64,000 nt of DNA from Stenomitos frigidus ULC18 (lineage in GTDB: Bacteria; Cyanobacteriota; Cyanobacteriia; Leptolyngbyales; Leptolyngbyaceae), in assembly GCF_003003795.1 (NCBI RefSeq), contig NZ_PVWK01000142.1, forward strand, positions 124,001 to 188,000, written 5' to 3'. Position numbers and translations under genes: made by a program. The notes below the pieces were generated by a model. It did not search any database and had not been told where the DNA came from. It saw nothing but the letters and a program-made list of their open reading frames with translations. This document shows, piece by piece, positions 1 through 11,306 of the stretch; within the stretch, counting starts at the first letter, position 1; every line of letters starts with the position of its first letter.

Positions 1-1949
1 AAACTAAACTGTGCCCGCAAGTTACCGACAAAAATCGTCGGATTACTGTCGAAGTTGTTGGCATTGAAGATGGCGTAGAACGCAGGCACCAGAGCGATAT
101 TATCCGTCAGCGGGTAGAAGTAGGAGGCTTCTAACTCGTACATGGTGCCGCCATCACCAGCACCCGCTGCAAAGTAGCGATCGCCCCGAATGATGTCCAT
201 TGGCATCAAGAACGTCACAACTCCCAAGGCACCTTTTTTGAGTAAATCGGGGAAACCAACACCCACCTGGAAGGATTGGACATCAACGGCCTTGTCGATT
301 GGCTTCAGATTAGTGTTACCAAAGCCATAGCGTCCAAAGATGCCAAAGCCAGGTGTAATCAGCCAATCAAAGTTAAAGGTAAACGTGTTGGCATAGGCGT
401 ATTTCAGACCGCCACCAACCCCGTTTTCAGAGAAGCCCGGACCCGCATCAACATAACCATAAGGAATGGGTTCACCGATCGCACCACCGACCTGACCACC
501 GTAGGCTTGAATCCGGCTGTAGTTGTATAGAAAGCGGAAGTTGAGCGTGCTGCTAGGTGAGAAGGTCAACTCAGCTGTTGCGGTGTTTGTACCACCAAAC
601 AAGCCGAAGGTAGGACTGCTTGAGGTGTTAAAGCCAAACTGGCTGGGTAGAAACTCGGTATTCTCACCCAAATAAGCGGCTGCAAACCGGAACTGCTTGT
701 TGATATTCCACTCAACGATCGCACCCGACCCACGATCGATTGCGTTTGTCTGGGTACTACCGATCGAGTCAAAGCTACCTGAACCGGTTAGGAAGAAGGT
801 AAAGCGGTTGAAGTCAAAGGCACGGTACCAGTTAACACGAGGCCCAACGGTGACTTTAATGGAGTCACCAACTGGGAAACTGTAGAACAAATCGTGAATG
901 ACCACATCGCTGCGACCGTTGACCGTTCCCGCTGTTTGATCGGTAAACGGAGCACCGAAGGCGTTAAAGAAGCCCGCCGACGCATATTGGTTGATTGGCG
1001 AAATACCGTTACCTGCCGATAGCTGCGTGACCAGGTTGTCTTTACCCGAAAACGAGGTATTGAGAGTCAACCAGGTCAAAAAGCTAAACGTTGGTTCTGG
1101 CGAACCGGTGACTTGTCTGGTTGGCTGACCGTTAGTCCGAGTCGTAAAGAACCGTCCGTTGGCAGCATCATTCACACCGCTAGCAGGGCCTTCATAGGTC
1201 ACGTCGCGGCTGGCACCAGCGCCTGAGAGGTTAAACCAAACTAAACCATTCAGCTTGGTCGTCGTCGAAAACTGCTGCTTCTCCAGCGTGGCAGTACGAG
1301 CTTCCAAGGCACCGACCCGACCCCGTAAGGTGGCTAGTTCCGCTGCAAACTCTTCTTGAAGCTTTTGTACGGCTAATAAGTCTTCTTTTTTGACCAGGTC
1401 AGCCGTTCCCGCCGCAATCAGTTCGTTGATGCGATCCATGCAGGCGTTTAGACCAGCCGCAAATTCATAACGGGTCAACGCACGGTTGCCGCGGTAGGTT
1501 TTGTTGGGATAGCCCACAATACAGCCGTACCGTTCAACTAACGATTGCAACGCCTGGAAAGCCCAGTCAGTTGGTTTAACGTCAGTCAACTGAGAAACAG
1601 ATGTCACCTGATCCAGTACGCTAGGCTCAACTTCTTGAGCGTCGGCTGCATATAGCATTGGCTGGATCTCAGCCCCTTGGACAAGCGGATCGCTTGCCAC
1701 TGCACTTGCCACCAGACGTGGGCTCAATGCTTGCCGATCAGAAACAGCTGGGGTCGCTTGTGTGTTCGCTGAGAGCACAGGCGCTTGAGGCACAACCGAT
1801 ACGACACGCTGTGATGCGTCGATCGAGCTTTGCGAAGCCTTGGCACCAGACGCTAGTAGCCCTGTTGCCGTGCTTGCAAGGAACAACGCTGTCCACAGGC
1901 TCACTGGCGAAAGCAACAAAGATTTCCATCGATTATTAAGACTAGACAT
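1..1949 (-). CDS. Iron uptake-type porin, SLH domain + OprB barrel (3' end cut)
   Basis: Outer-membrane beta-barrel porin of the cyanobacterial SLH/OprB class, which lets small solutes and ions (reported for iron) cross the outer membrane. The 649 visible codons start with a Sec-type signal peptide (charged start, hydrophobic stretch, cleavage near residue 38). An SLH-like segment follows at about 120-180 (DWAFQALQSLVERYG, YEFAAGLNACMDRI), then a short coiled coil (about 185-215) that links to peptidoglycan in this family, then a long Gly/Asn/Phe-rich barrel with alternating strands. The visible end reads QFS plus two bases of a further codon; such porins usually finish with a terminal Phe, so only a codon or two is probably missing. 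ATG at 1949 is preceded by GAGGA, six bases upstream. Substrate is not deducible from sequence. Confidence 0.9.
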   Translation of the reverse strand, partial: MSSLNNRWKSLLLSPVSLWTALFLASTATGLLASGAKASQSSIDASQRVVSVVPQAPVLSANTQATPAVSDRQALSPRLVASAVASDPLVQGAEIQPMLYAADAQEVEPSVLDQVTSVSQLTDVKPTDWAFQALQSLVERYGCIVGYPNKTYRGNRALTRYEFAAGLNACMDRINELIAAGTADLVKKEDLLAVQKLQEEFAAELATLRGRVGALEARTATLEKQQFSTTTKLNGLVWFNLSGAGASRDVTYEGPASGVNDAANGRFFTTRTNGQPTRQVTGSPEPTFSFLTWLTLNTSFSGKDNLVTQLSAGNGISPINQYASAGFFNAFGAPFTDQTAGTVNGRSDVVIHDLFYSFPVGDSIKVTVGPRVNWYRAFDFNRFTFFLTGSGSFDSIGSTQTNAIDRGSGAIVEWNINKQFRFAAAYLGENTEFLPSQFGFNTSSSPTFGLFGGTNTATAELTFSPSSTLNFRFLYNYSRIQAYGGQVGGAIGEPIPYGYVDAGPGFSENGVGGGLKYAYANTFTFNFDWLITPGFGIFGRYGFGNTNLKPIDKAVDVQSFQVGVGFPDLLKKGALGVVTFLMPMDIIRGDRYFAAGAGDGGTMYELEASYFYPLTDNIALVPAFYAIFNANNFDSNPTIFVGNLRAQFS

Positions 1950-2271
1950 CGAATCCTCACACCACGCGATTAAACAAATCAAGACGTAAGCATACTAAAG
2001 CTACAGGTCGAGATATGTAATTTTAGACACAATAAAGCGTTCTAAAGGCTTACTAAAGCTAGTTGACAGGTATGAGAAAAGTTCTACAGCCCATTCCAAC
2101 AAACGAACTACAGAAACTCTATGGCTAGGGCAGAAAAGCCTGGCTCCATTGGCTCCATTGGCACTAAAGACCTTAGCCTTGGGAGGCAGTAGTGTGCGAC
2201 CTGATTGTCAGGGTGGAACCGTATCTTTACTGTCAGGTGGAACCGATGTATAAACGCCACACGATCGCGGC
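1950..2271. other. Intergenic spacer between porin and CPBP gene
   Basis: About 320 bases without a convincing gene. It must hold the porin promoter. A short tandem TGGCTCCAT duplication lies near 2141-2161. A small forward reading frame at 2192 has no recognisable features and runs into the 3' end of the CPBP gene, so it was not called. Confidence 0.5.
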
Positions 2272-3021
2272 TTATCGTTTAACTATTCCTTCGCGATTAC
2301 TCCATTTCCAGATCGTGCTGGAAACTAGATTGGTTGTGATGTGTGCCACGATCGGTACTAGAAGATTGCCCGTCAGCAGGGCGCTGTAGCCTAATAGAAC
2401 ACCAATCGTTGTCGCCCAGACCACATAAGACCACTGCCGTGGGCTACTCAAATGCAAGACACCAAAACAAAGGCTCGAAATAATCACACCTTCAAACGTC
2501 AAGCCGAAAGCAGGCAGCATGACGCCGCGAAACAGTAACTCTTCGCTTAAGCCTGGCAAAAGCCCCAGCCAGATTAGATCAGGCAAAACCAGTGGTTTGA
2601 GTACGAGTGCCAGGTAATAATCAGCACTTTGACGATAGGCTGGCCAAACGCGATACACCACCGCACTGGCAAGCGTAATGACAACCCCTAACCCAAGCCC
2701 TTGCAGCACTGCGATCGCTGACCATTGCAGCGGCAATAGAATGACAGTGCCAAACTGAACCCACAGTTTGGCAACCAGCAACAGCACAACGGCTGTAACG
2801 CCCATCGCAATGAGTACTTGAGTGCGGCTAAGAGATTCAACTTCGGGATGATCGGGACGTTGTTCTGCCACGGGAAAGAGCGTTATAGGAAAAAGGACGC
2901 TGACTTTAGAGCGATCGCTAAGTGCCTTGTACCGATTTAAGCCGTTCTTGCTGTCAATGCAGTCAGTCGTAGGAGTGGCTTTGGACGCTATATCATCGGT
3001 TTCGCTGTGGCTTAAGGACAA
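2272..3021 (-). CDS. CPBP family intramembrane metalloprotease
   Basis: Membrane-embedded protease of the CPBP (CAAX protease/Abi) family. It carries the family motifs: EELLFRG at about residue 160 (the glutamate pair plus Arg), FGVLHLSS with the second metal-binding His, and a third His in VAHITTN near the C terminus. Several hydrophobic segments span residues 65-240. In cyanobacteria such proteins are of unknown substrate. The 249-residue reading frame opens with TTG, and the first 60 residues are polar and poorly typical, so translation may begin further in; an internal ATG lies just before the first membrane segment. It stands alone on the minus strand. Confidence 0.82.
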   Translation of the reverse strand: MSLSHSETDDIASKATPTTDCIDSKNGLNRYKALSDRSKVSVLFPITLFPVAEQRPDHPEVESLSRTQVLIAMGVTAVVLLLVAKLWVQFGTVILLPLQWSAIAVLQGLGLGVVITLASAVVYRVWPAYRQSADYYLALVLKPLVLPDLIWLGLLPGLSEELLFRGVMLPAFGLTFEGVIISSLCFGVLHLSSPRQWSYVVWATTIGVLLGYSALLTGNLLVPIVAHITTNLVSSTIWKWSNREGIVKR

Positions 3022-3208
3022 ACCCTATCCCAACAAATATCTGCCTCGATCACAGTCCGCCTCGATCACAATGCAATTTGCGATCAAATTCAGTCAGGCC
3101 ATGTCAGTCAAGCTATGCTGGAGCTGTGGCAAACTGAGCTCTGAGCCAATGAATCTTAACCAGTCTAGCGCCTTGTGCTGAAAGTGCAGCGTTCCTTTTC
3201 TTGAGCGC

Positions 3209-4297
3209 TCATTGATCCAAAGAGGCAAGAGATCCCATTGAAGGTCTCAGTGCCGTGTGACTAATGCCTGCTCGCTGAGTAACCAGTACGCCCAACGCTT
3301 CCAGGTAAGAATCGACCTCTATCGCGGCCATCCCCAACGACCGAGGCGATGCTTGCATCGTCGTCTGATTATCCCGTACAGCTATAATACGGGGCGATCG
3401 CGCTTCAGATGCCGACGCTGGCTGGCTCAGGCTCAAAACAGCGCTACCACCACAGGCCGTTGCTGGCACCACAACCGCATCCACTTGATCAGCCCAAAGG
3501 TCTCCCTGTTGCGGGGTAAACGTGGGGTGCGATCGCACGATAAATTGTGGAGCACGACTTAAACCGACCAAGACGCACGGTAAAAAGGTATGGCCTAATT
3601 CCTCAGCTGCCGATCGAGGGGCGACGTGAGGATCGAGCGGCAGCGGTAAAAGAGCAGGTGCATGGGCACAAGGCAGCCGGAATGTGCGCACAACAAGATG
3701 GCTAATGACCGCTTCTGCGCCTGCGATCTGGTCTACCCCTTGACCCTGACGGTAGCTTTGGAGTGCGTCGCTACTAAAATCGTCTGGGAAACGGGCAACC
3801 ACTGCGATCGCTTCTGCACCGGCCTTTTGAATTACGGTTTCAGTTGCTCGCAACAAACTGTCCGGGTTCCGAATGGTGCCCCAGGTTGCACCTGATGAAG
3901 CGGTTTGCAGATCGACCGCCAACGGCGCGTCCGTCACAACATACTCAGTGAGATCTAGCCCTAATGTGGCTCTTGCTGCGTCAGCCGCCTGGATGTGTCG
4001 CAGCCGCAGCTCTGGTTCAATGCCTTGGTCAAGCACTAAACCCACACGATTTTGGTGGACTGGACGTAAACCCCAAGATCCCGCTGCGAATTGGTCTAGA
4101 CCATAGCCCTCGACGTATAGAGCGTTAGGGAGCGGCCAATATAACTGCGCGCCATTCAGTACGTTCGGATGGGTAATCAGACAGTCAGCAACCTGGGCGA
4201 TCGCACGCGCAATCGGCAATGCATCACCTGCATACCCGCCGATCGCGGCTCCCACACCAGTCGGCACAATCAGTACAACGGTAAAAGGGCGTTTCAT
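3209..4297 (-). CDS. DUF3326 domain-containing protein
   Basis: A 362-residue soluble protein that I recognise as the DUF3326 family found in cyanobacteria and plastid-bearing eukaryotes. It has a Gly-rich start (PTGVGAAIGGYAGDALP, residues 11-27), a central NALYVEGYGLDQF segment and a conserved C-terminal AIEVDSYLEALG region. No enzymatic activity is established for the family to my knowledge; the Gly-rich N terminus suggests nucleotide or cofactor binding, but that is inference. ATG at 4297. It lies downstream of the ferredoxin gene on the same strand, separated by a hairpin-forming repeat, so cotranscription is possible. Confidence 0.8.
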   Translation of the reverse strand: MKRPFTVVLIVPTGVGAAIGGYAGDALPIARAIAQVADCLITHPNVLNGAQLYWPLPNALYVEGYGLDQFAAGSWGLRPVHQNRVGLVLDQGIEPELRLRHIQAADAARATLGLDLTEYVVTDAPLAVDLQTASSGATWGTIRNPDSLLRATETVIQKAGAEAIAVVARFPDDFSSDALQSYRQGQGVDQIAGAEAVISHLVVRTFRLPCAHAPALLPLPLDPHVAPRSAAEELGHTFLPCVLVGLSRAPQFIVRSHPTFTPQQGDLWADQVDAVVVPATACGGSAVLSLSQPASASEARSPRIIAVRDNQTTMQASPRSLGMAAIEVDSYLEALGVLVTQRAGISHTALRPSMGSLASLDQ

Positions 4298-4372
4298 AGA
4301 AAGGATAAAGTCTAAAGGATTAAGGCTAAATAGAAAACGTTTGATCCTTTAGCTTTTATCCTTCAGCCTTTC
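4298..4372. repeat. Hairpin repeat of the AAAGGATAAAGGC family
   Basis: Imperfect inverted repeat built from AAGGATAAAG / CTTTTATCCTT and AAGGCTAAA / TTTAGC units. Related hairpins lie at 29079-29135 and 33757-33838. It overlaps the last codons of the small gene ending at 4356. Confidence 0.6.
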
Positions 4373-4541
4373 TAGTGACGATCGCTTCAACAATCGCTTT
4401 TTGCTCTGCCGTATTGACTTCGGTGATCGCCCAACGTAACGGTTCACCGTGCTTCTGCAGTTCCGCTTCGATCGATCGTTGCATAACAAACGGTGACTTC
4501 TGGAGAGCGACCTCGGTGGTGATGAACTGAGTGATCAGCAC
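4356..4541 (-). CDS. Small conserved-looking protein after ferredoxin
   Basis: Predicted 61-residue protein, unrecognised. It opens with GTG six bases after the ferredoxin stop codon, an arrangement that suggests translational coupling. It is mildly amphipathic with no membrane segment or cysteine, and ends AIVTRKAEG. The sequence SPFVMQRSIEAELQKHGEPL looks like genuine protein rather than chance coding. Its position makes it a possible accessory of the ferredoxin, which is inference from spacing only. The last codons overlap a hairpin repeat, so the C terminus may have been remodelled. Confidence 0.6.
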   Translation of the reverse strand: MLITQFITTEVALQKSPFVMQRSIEAELQKHGEPLRWAITEVNTAEQKAIVEAIVTRKAEG

Positions 4542-4547
4542 GTGCCG

Positions 4548-4877
4548 TTACTTCTTTTGCTGAAACTGGCCAAATTGCAGATGATAAACCGTGTCTTCTT
4601 TCTCAGTCTCAACTTTCAGATCCGAACGTGGATAGGCAACGCAGAGCAAGGCATACCCTTGCTCCCTCAACTCTGGGCTAACACCCATAGCATCTGGCTG
4701 CTCGATCGTGCCTTCAACCACCTGAGCCGCACAGGTGGTACAAATGCCAGCGTTGCAAGAGTTCGGGAGATCCAACCCTGATGCCTGAGCAACCGCCAGA
4801 ATGGTCTGGTCGTCTGGCACTTGAAGGGTGTGCGTACTACCCTGATGATGGATTTCAACGGTGTAAAGTTGGGACAT
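4548..4877 (-). CDS. 2Fe-2S ferredoxin, plant/cyanobacterial type
   Basis: A 109-residue electron carrier with a beta-grasp [2Fe-2S] fold. The four cluster ligands are visible at C41, C46, C49 and C79, in the pattern CxxxxCxxC...C (SCNAGICTTCAAQ and ALLCVAYP). A short C-terminal extension (FGQFQQKK) sets it apart from PetF1, the main photosynthetic ferredoxin, which is about 97 residues. It is therefore probably one of the auxiliary ferredoxins of unknown partner. ATG at 4877. It is followed directly by a 61-residue gene. Confidence 0.92.
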   Translation of the reverse strand: MSQLYTVEIHHQGSTHTLQVPDDQTILAVAQASGLDLPNSCNAGICTTCAAQVVEGTIEQPDAMGVSPELREQGYALLCVAYPRSDLKVETEKEDTVYHLQFGQFQQKK

Positions 4878-4900
4878 GTGCTAAAAATCCAAGAAAACAT

Positions 4901-4930
4901 CGTAGGGACGTTACAGGTAACGTCCCTACG
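4901..4930. repeat. Perfect palindrome, 14-bp arms
   Basis: CGTAGGGACGTTAC, a 2-base centre (AG), then its exact reverse complement. The same core (GTAGGGACGTTAC) forms a longer palindrome at 34221-34260, so this is a dispersed repeat. It lies just upstream of the ferredoxin gene and downstream of atpG. Confidence 0.8.
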
Positions 4931-5040
4931 GACGTAAACAACGCTTTGAAATACGACCGATTACTTACCTATTGTTGGGGCTTTGCCACCAAAGATGACC
5001 GGGAACCCAACGCAGAGAATACTGATACTCGATGACCGTT

Positions 5041-5991
5041 TTAACGCTGAGCCTCAGCACCACCGACCACTTCCAGAATCTCCTGGGTGATGGCAGCCTG
5101 ACGCGCTTTGTTGTAGCCTCGCGTTAGGGTATTAATCAGTTCCTTGGCGTTGTCGCTGGCGTTGCTCATGGCAGTCATCCGAGCCGCAAGTTCGCTGGCA
5201 GCAGATTCTTGCAAGGCTCGCAGCAATTGGTTATTCAAATACAACGGCAAGAGTGCATCCAGAATTTGAACCGGATCTTGCTCAAAAATCATATCCTGAG
5301 GAAACGTTTGAGGCGCAGAAGCCGTCACTTTCTCCCGTTCTACCTGGAATTGCCCACCCCGTGACGTCAGCCGGAAGATTTCATCATCTGCTGCCTCCAA
5401 CCCTTGAGGGTCAAGCGGCAGCAAGGTCTGAATGACGGGACGAGAGCTAATGAGCGAGACAAAACGGGTGTACACCAACTCAACGCGATCAACCGTTTCC
5501 GAAAGAAAGAGAGCGAGTAACTGATCGGCAATCTGCGACGCTTCAGAAGCGGTCGGAATCTGCTCCAGGTTCACGAAGGTTTCCGCGATCGGCTGTTCAC
5601 GACGCTGGAAATACTGCGTGGCTTTACGACCGACCAACACGAAGCGATAGTTAACACCTTCGGCTTGCAGTTCCTTGGCTCGCGTTTCGGCTCGGCGAAT
5701 CACGTTGGAATTGTAAGCACCGCATAAGCCTCGATCACCCGAAATCACCAGGATGCCGACGGTTTTAACCGTGCGGCGGCTCAGTAGCGGCAGGTTCGCC
5801 TCCTCAAACCGCAGGCGAGTTTGCAATCCGTAGAGGACTTGTGCCAGACGGTCAGCAAACGGACGGGTCGCAATCACTTGCTCTTGAGCACGACGCACTT
5901 TGGCAGCAGCAACCAGTCGCATCGCCTCAGTGATTTTTTTGGTGTTCTTGACCGACTTAATGCGATCGCGAATGCTTTTAAGGTTTGCCAT
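5041..5991 (-). CDS. atpG: ATP synthase F1 gamma subunit
   Basis: Central rotor shaft of F1, coupling c-ring rotation to ATP synthesis at the thylakoid (and plasma) membrane. The 316 residues match the cyanobacterial length. They start [20 protein letters not shown], contain [11 protein letters not shown] near residue 83, and end in the helical [20 protein letters not shown] segment. The extra central segment typical of cyanobacterial/plastid gamma is present, but the only cysteine is the one in GLCGAYN, so the plastid redox switch is absent. Last gene of the atp operon; called atpC in many cyanobacterial papers. ATG at 5991. Confidence 0.97.
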   Translation of the reverse strand: MANLKSIRDRIKSVKNTKKITEAMRLVAAAKVRRAQEQVIATRPFADRLAQVLYGLQTRLRFEEANLPLLSRRTVKTVGILVISGDRGLCGAYNSNVIRRAETRAKELQAEGVNYRFVLVGRKATQYFQRREQPIAETFVNLEQIPTASEASQIADQLLALFLSETVDRVELVYTRFVSLISSRPVIQTLLPLDPQGLEAADDEIFRLTSRGGQFQVEREKVTASAPQTFPQDMIFEQDPVQILDALLPLYLNNQLLRALQESAASELAARMTAMSNASDNAKELINTLTRGYNKARQAAITQEILEVVGGAEAQR

Positions 5992-5999
5992 ATCAGGGT

Positions 6000-6122
6000 G
6001 AGGGGTGAGGGGTAAGGGGTGAGGAGTACGTCACCAGATCAAAGCTAAAGCAGTCAATGTAAGCAGCGGGATGAAAAGAGGGATAAGGGCGCGTTACACC
6101 TCTCTCCTCACCCCTCTCTCCT
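6000..6122. repeat. GGGGTGAGG-type repeat spacer between atpA and atpG
   Basis: Short GGTGAGGGGTAAGG units on one side face CTCCTCACCCCTC units on the other, so the spacer can fold into a long hairpin. Similar low-complexity hairpins of different sequence fill two other spacers of this operon. Confidence 0.6.
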
Positions 6123-6127
6123 CACCT

Positions 6128-7744
<1,617 letters not shown>

Positions 7745-7753
7745 GCTAAAAAC

Positions 7754-8311
7754 TTAAGTGGCGCTGCCGAGTTTTAACGAAATCCGTCGAAGCTGTCCGC
7801 GTAGGCTGGCATCAATGATTTGGGAGCCAACTTTGATAATGACGCCGCCGATCAAATCGGGATCGATCGTGGTCTCCAGATCAACCTGGCGCGCACCTGT
7901 GAGAGCAACGACTCTGTCGCGTACCGTCTGCTGCTGCCCTTCATTAAGTTCAACTGCAGAGATGACTTCAGCCAAAGCCGTTTGATTCAGTTCGCGTAGC
8001 AAGGCTTGATACTGCCTGAGAATGCCGCTCAAAAAGGCTACACGGCGATGGTCAACAATGAGCAGCAAGAAATTACGCACGTGGGGATGCACTTGATCGC
8101 CCAAAACTTGCTGCAAAACGGCCTTCTTGGCATCCAAATCGATGACGGGGCTTGCCAAAAACTGGTCTAGATCAGGTGATTCTTTGAGGAGATTCAAAAT
8201 GCTGGCAGCATCTTCACCAAAACGATCGCTCAAGTCTTCAGACTTTGCCAGAGACATCAATGCTTGTGCATAGGGGGCAGAAATTTCACTGGTAATGACG
8301 CTATCGTTCAC
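7754..8311 (-). CDS. atpH: ATP synthase F1 delta subunit
   Basis: Peripheral-stalk subunit joining the top of F1 to the b/b' dimer. It has 185 residues. The N-terminal helical domain begins ITSEISAPYAQALMSLAKSE, and the C-terminal signature DPDLIGGVIIKVGSQIIDASL is at about 150-170. The start is GTG at 8311, and its GTGA overlaps the TGA stop of atpF by four bases, a tight coupling. Called atpD in older cyanobacterial nomenclature. Confidence 0.96.
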   Translation of the reverse strand: MNDSVITSEISAPYAQALMSLAKSEDLSDRFGEDAASILNLLKESPDLDQFLASPVIDLDAKKAVLQQVLGDQVHPHVRNFLLLIVDHRRVAFLSGILRQYQALLRELNQTALAEVISAVELNEGQQQTVRDRVVALTGARQVDLETTIDPDLIGGVIIKVGSQIIDASLRGQLRRISLKLGSAT

Positions 8312-8874
8312 TGGTCGCCTCCTACTAGCATGGCAATACTGCGATCGATCAACTGTTGCTGCACCGAATCATTCAGCCGAGACGGCAATTCTGCTTCGAC
8401 TCGCTGGATGGCGAGTGCTGCCACCCGTTGACGCAGCTCGGTGATCACTCGGGCCTGGTCAGCGCTGAGATCCTGACTGGCTGCTTCACGCATGCGCTGA
8501 ATATCTTGCTCTGCTTTTGCCACGATTTCAGCTTTAGCCGCTTTAGCCGCTTCTTGAGCAGACGCCCGAATGGTTTCCGCTTCTCCCTGTGCCTGTGCCA
8601 GCTTTTGTTGCTGTTCTGCCAGAGCACTGACCGCCTGCTTCTTACGCTGCTCAGCTTCTTTGATTGCGGTTTCAATTGCAGAGCGACGATCGCCCAGCGT
8701 TTTGGTCAGAAAGCCGCGACCGAAGTAAATGAGAACACCAATCACGATCGCCAGGTTGATCAGGTTCGTTTCGAGAATGTCAAAATTGATGCCAAACCCG
8801 CCCGTTTCAGCTGATTCTGCCGCTTCTGCGGCGAGTACATTGGCACCGATCGCCAACTTTAAGAGCATTTCCAT
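8308..8874 (-). CDS. atpF: ATP synthase F0 b subunit
   Basis: Peripheral stalk subunit. It has 188 residues, with one membrane helix near residues 30-55 (NLINLAIVIGVLIYFGRGFL) followed by a long charged coiled coil (about 60-160). Pairs with the b' protein encoded just upstream, giving the b/b' heterodimer characteristic of photosynthetic organisms. Overlaps the atpH start by four bases. ATG at 8874. Confidence 0.96.
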   Translation of the reverse strand: MEMLLKLAIGANVLAAEAAESAETGGFGINFDILETNLINLAIVIGVLIYFGRGFLTKTLGDRRSAIETAIKEAEQRKKQAVSALAEQQQKLAQAQGEAETIRASAQEAAKAAKAEIVAKAEQDIQRMREAASQDLSADQARVITELRQRVAALAIQRVEAELPSRLNDSVQQQLIDRSIAMLVGGDQ

Positions 8875-8946
8875 AGTGCTAGATCCAAAACGGTTGGAGT
8901 TGATGGATGTTCGTTTAGAAAGGGTTTAAAGAGTCACAATCCACAA

Positions 8947-9369
8947 CTAAGAACTGACTAAAAGTTTGTCTAAAATCTGATGGCTCAGCGACTCGACCTG
9001 CTGTTCCAGGGTTTGCATGGCTTCTTGCTTCTGCTGGTCAAGTTCGCGCTGCACCTGCTCTCGTTGGGCTTGAGCCTCCTGCTGTGCAGCCGCAATCTGC
9101 TGATCAGCAAGCGCTTGCGCTTCGGCCTGCGCAGTGGCGATCGTTTGTTGGTATTGCTTGCGAGTTGTCGCCAATTCTTGCTCGTACTGCGTCGCTAGAT
9201 GCTCAGCTTTTGCCAGTCGTTCACGTGCTTCCGTTTCGTTCGTGCGAATGTAATCGCTGCGGTCTTCGATTGCTTTTGTCAACGGCTTATAGAACACCGC
9301 ATTCAAAAGGACAACCAGGAGAAGGAACTGAACTGCCATCAGCGGCAGAGTGGCATCAAAATCAAACAT
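8947..9369 (-). CDS. atpF2: ATP synthase F0 b' subunit
   Basis: Second peripheral-stalk subunit (called atpG in older cyanobacterial naming). It has 140 residues starting [18 protein letters not shown], with one N-terminal membrane helix and then a Gln/Glu/Ala-rich coiled coil. The start was placed at the ATG at 9369; a longer upstream frame would read through the repeat spacer and has no family support. The divergent b and b' copies form a heterodimer instead of the b2 homodimer of E. coli. Confidence 0.95.
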   Translation of the reverse strand: MFDFDATLPLMAVQFLLLVVLLNAVFYKPLTKAIEDRSDYIRTNETEARERLAKAEHLATQYEQELATTRKQYQQTIATAQAEAQALADQQIAAAQQEAQAQREQVQRELDQQKQEAMQTLEQQVESLSHQILDKLLVSS

Positions 9370-9399
9370 TGTCTTGGGGTTGAGTGGAGATTTTTCCTT

Positions 9400-9475
9400 A
9401 CTTGGCAATGGGTAATTGGTCATTGGCAATGGATTGAAATCGCTTACCGTTGACCAATTACCGATCACCCAATGG
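9400..9475. repeat. Hairpin-forming spacer between atpE and atpF2
   Basis: GGCAATGGGTAATTGGTC on one side and GACCAATTACC...CCCAATGG on the other can pair. Third spacer of the atp operon with this design, each using a different repeat sequence. Confidence 0.6.
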
Positions 9476-9509
9476 CTGTAAACCGCTTTTATTGCTTGAG
9501 CGAGAGCGC

Positions 9510-9836
<327 letters not shown>

Positions 9837-9889
9837 TCAACCTCAGTCTCTCACCCAACAGCGAGCAAGCTGAAAGTTAAAAGCGAAAT

Positions 9890-10645
9890 CTAGGCGTGCT
9901 CCTCGTGCTCGTCTCCATGACCCTCAAGTGCTTCATGTATGTAAGCACCCGCAAGCGTCGCAAAGACCAGCGCCTGAATCGCACTCGTAAACAAGCCCAA
10001 CAGCATGACGGGCAAGGGCACAAACAACGGCACCAGCAGCACCAACACTGCTACGACTAACTCGTCTGCCAGGATGTTACCGAACAGACGGAAGCTAAGC
10101 GAGAGCGGTTTGGTAAAATCTTCCAAAATCGCGATCGGCAGCAGGATGGGCGTTGGTTGTACATACTTGGCAAAGTAGCCCAACCCTTTCCGGCTGAAAC
10201 CAGCGTAAAAATACGCCAGAGAGACTAACAGTGCCAGCGCCACCGTTGTATTAATGTCGTTGGTTGGAGCGGCGAGTTCACCTTCAGGTAGCTTAATCAG
10301 CTTCCAGGGAACCAGTGCACCCGACCAATTGGAGACAAAAATGAATAAAAAGAGCGTGCCAATGAAGGGCACCCAGGGGCGATATTCCTTTTCGCCAAGC
10401 TGACTCTTGGCAAGGTCGCGCACAAATTCCAACGCATATTCCATCAGGTTTTGAATTCCTTTGGGAACACGTTGGATGTTGCGCGTCGCCGCGATCGAGG
10501 CAATCAGCAAGACCCCAATCACAATCCACGAAACCAGGAAAACCTGTCCATGAATTTTGAGGTTGCCAATCTGCCAGTAAAGGTGGTGCCCCACTTCGAG
10601 ACTAGCAAGCGGAAAAGCGTTAAGCGTTGGGAGAAAACTTAGCAT
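9890..10645 (-). CDS. atpB: ATP synthase F0 a subunit
   Basis: Stator channel subunit forming the two proton half-channels next to the c ring. It has 251 residues and several membrane helices. The essential arginine lies in [15 protein letters not shown], and the C-terminal segment is [16 protein letters not shown]. It ends with a His/Glu-rich tail ([11 protein letters not shown]). Cyanobacterial naming: atpI. ATG at 10645. Confidence 0.97.
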   Translation of the reverse strand: MLSFLPTLNAFPLASLEVGHHLYWQIGNLKIHGQVFLVSWIVIGVLLIASIAATRNIQRVPKGIQNLMEYALEFVRDLAKSQLGEKEYRPWVPFIGTLFLFIFVSNWSGALVPWKLIKLPEGELAAPTNDINTTVALALLVSLAYFYAGFSRKGLGYFAKYVQPTPILLPIAILEDFTKPLSLSFRLFGNILADELVVAVLVLLVPLFVPLPVMLLGLFTSAIQALVFATLAGAYIHEALEGHGDEHEEHA

Positions 10646-10713
10646 TAGACTTTGAGCGGTTTTCCCAAATTAAGGGGTTATTACAAAGGGCAAAATGCTT
10701 CAGACCCGATCGA

Positions 10714-11133
10714 CTAGCGAGAGTCAGGCAGTAGCAAGAGGCGCAGGGTGTAAACAATGAGCGTTGCCTTGTAGGTCAGAAAACCTAAAAAGATTGGTAG
10801 TACCTCTAGCTGATTCCATTGAGTTGCTACTATAATCAGCCCAATAAAAATCGCAAGCTGGGACTTACCGACCTGGCTCTTTTCCTTGCCAAGTTGCTCA
10901 ACGTTTCTAGCCAACACTTTCAAGTAAACCACACCTGTGCACGCTCCAAGTAAATAATTCAGAGCAATGTTGACGGGGTAGAAAGCCCAAACAGTGATGA
11001 AAATTATCCCTGTCAGAACCAGCGTCGTGACCAACAACTCTTTCTGAAGCTGGTAGTACTCCTGCATAGAAGCAGTTAACTCCACTGGGAGCTCGCTGGG
11101 TATAGAGGACGTCCCCGTTTCAGGTGTTTGCAT
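10714..11133 (-). CDS. atpI: ATP synthase protein I
   Basis: A 139-residue protein with about four membrane helices (about 35-130), at the head of the operon directly upstream of the a subunit. Proteins of this position (atp1/AtpI/UncI) help c-ring assembly and magnesium handling in other bacteria and are not part of the finished enzyme. Recognition rests on position, length and helix pattern more than on strong motifs. ATG at 11133. The promoter of the whole operon should lie in 11134-11306. Confidence 0.85.
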   Translation of the reverse strand: MQTPETGTSSIPSELPVELTASMQEYYQLQKELLVTTLVLTGIIFITVWAFYPVNIALNYLLGACTGVVYLKVLARNVEQLGKEKSQVGKSQLAIFIGLIIVATQWNQLEVLPIFLGFLTYKATLIVYTLRLLLLPDSR

Positions 11134-11306
11134 AAATCAAAGTCGTCGCCTGTTACTAAAGCCGTATGTGCGTCACAAAAGAACTCAACGATCGCAAGAT
11201 TCTGTCAAAGAAGCTCTGTAATTGATGAGCCCCAGGCACCCATAGACTGACCTGAGAACGATGTCATCATATCACGCAGAGAGTAATAATACTTAATGAC
11301 GTGACG

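Noticed and set aside
8947-9468. Longer b' subunit start at 9468
   Set aside because: The extra 33 residues are encoded by the hairpin repeat; the family N terminus MFDFDATLP is at 9369.
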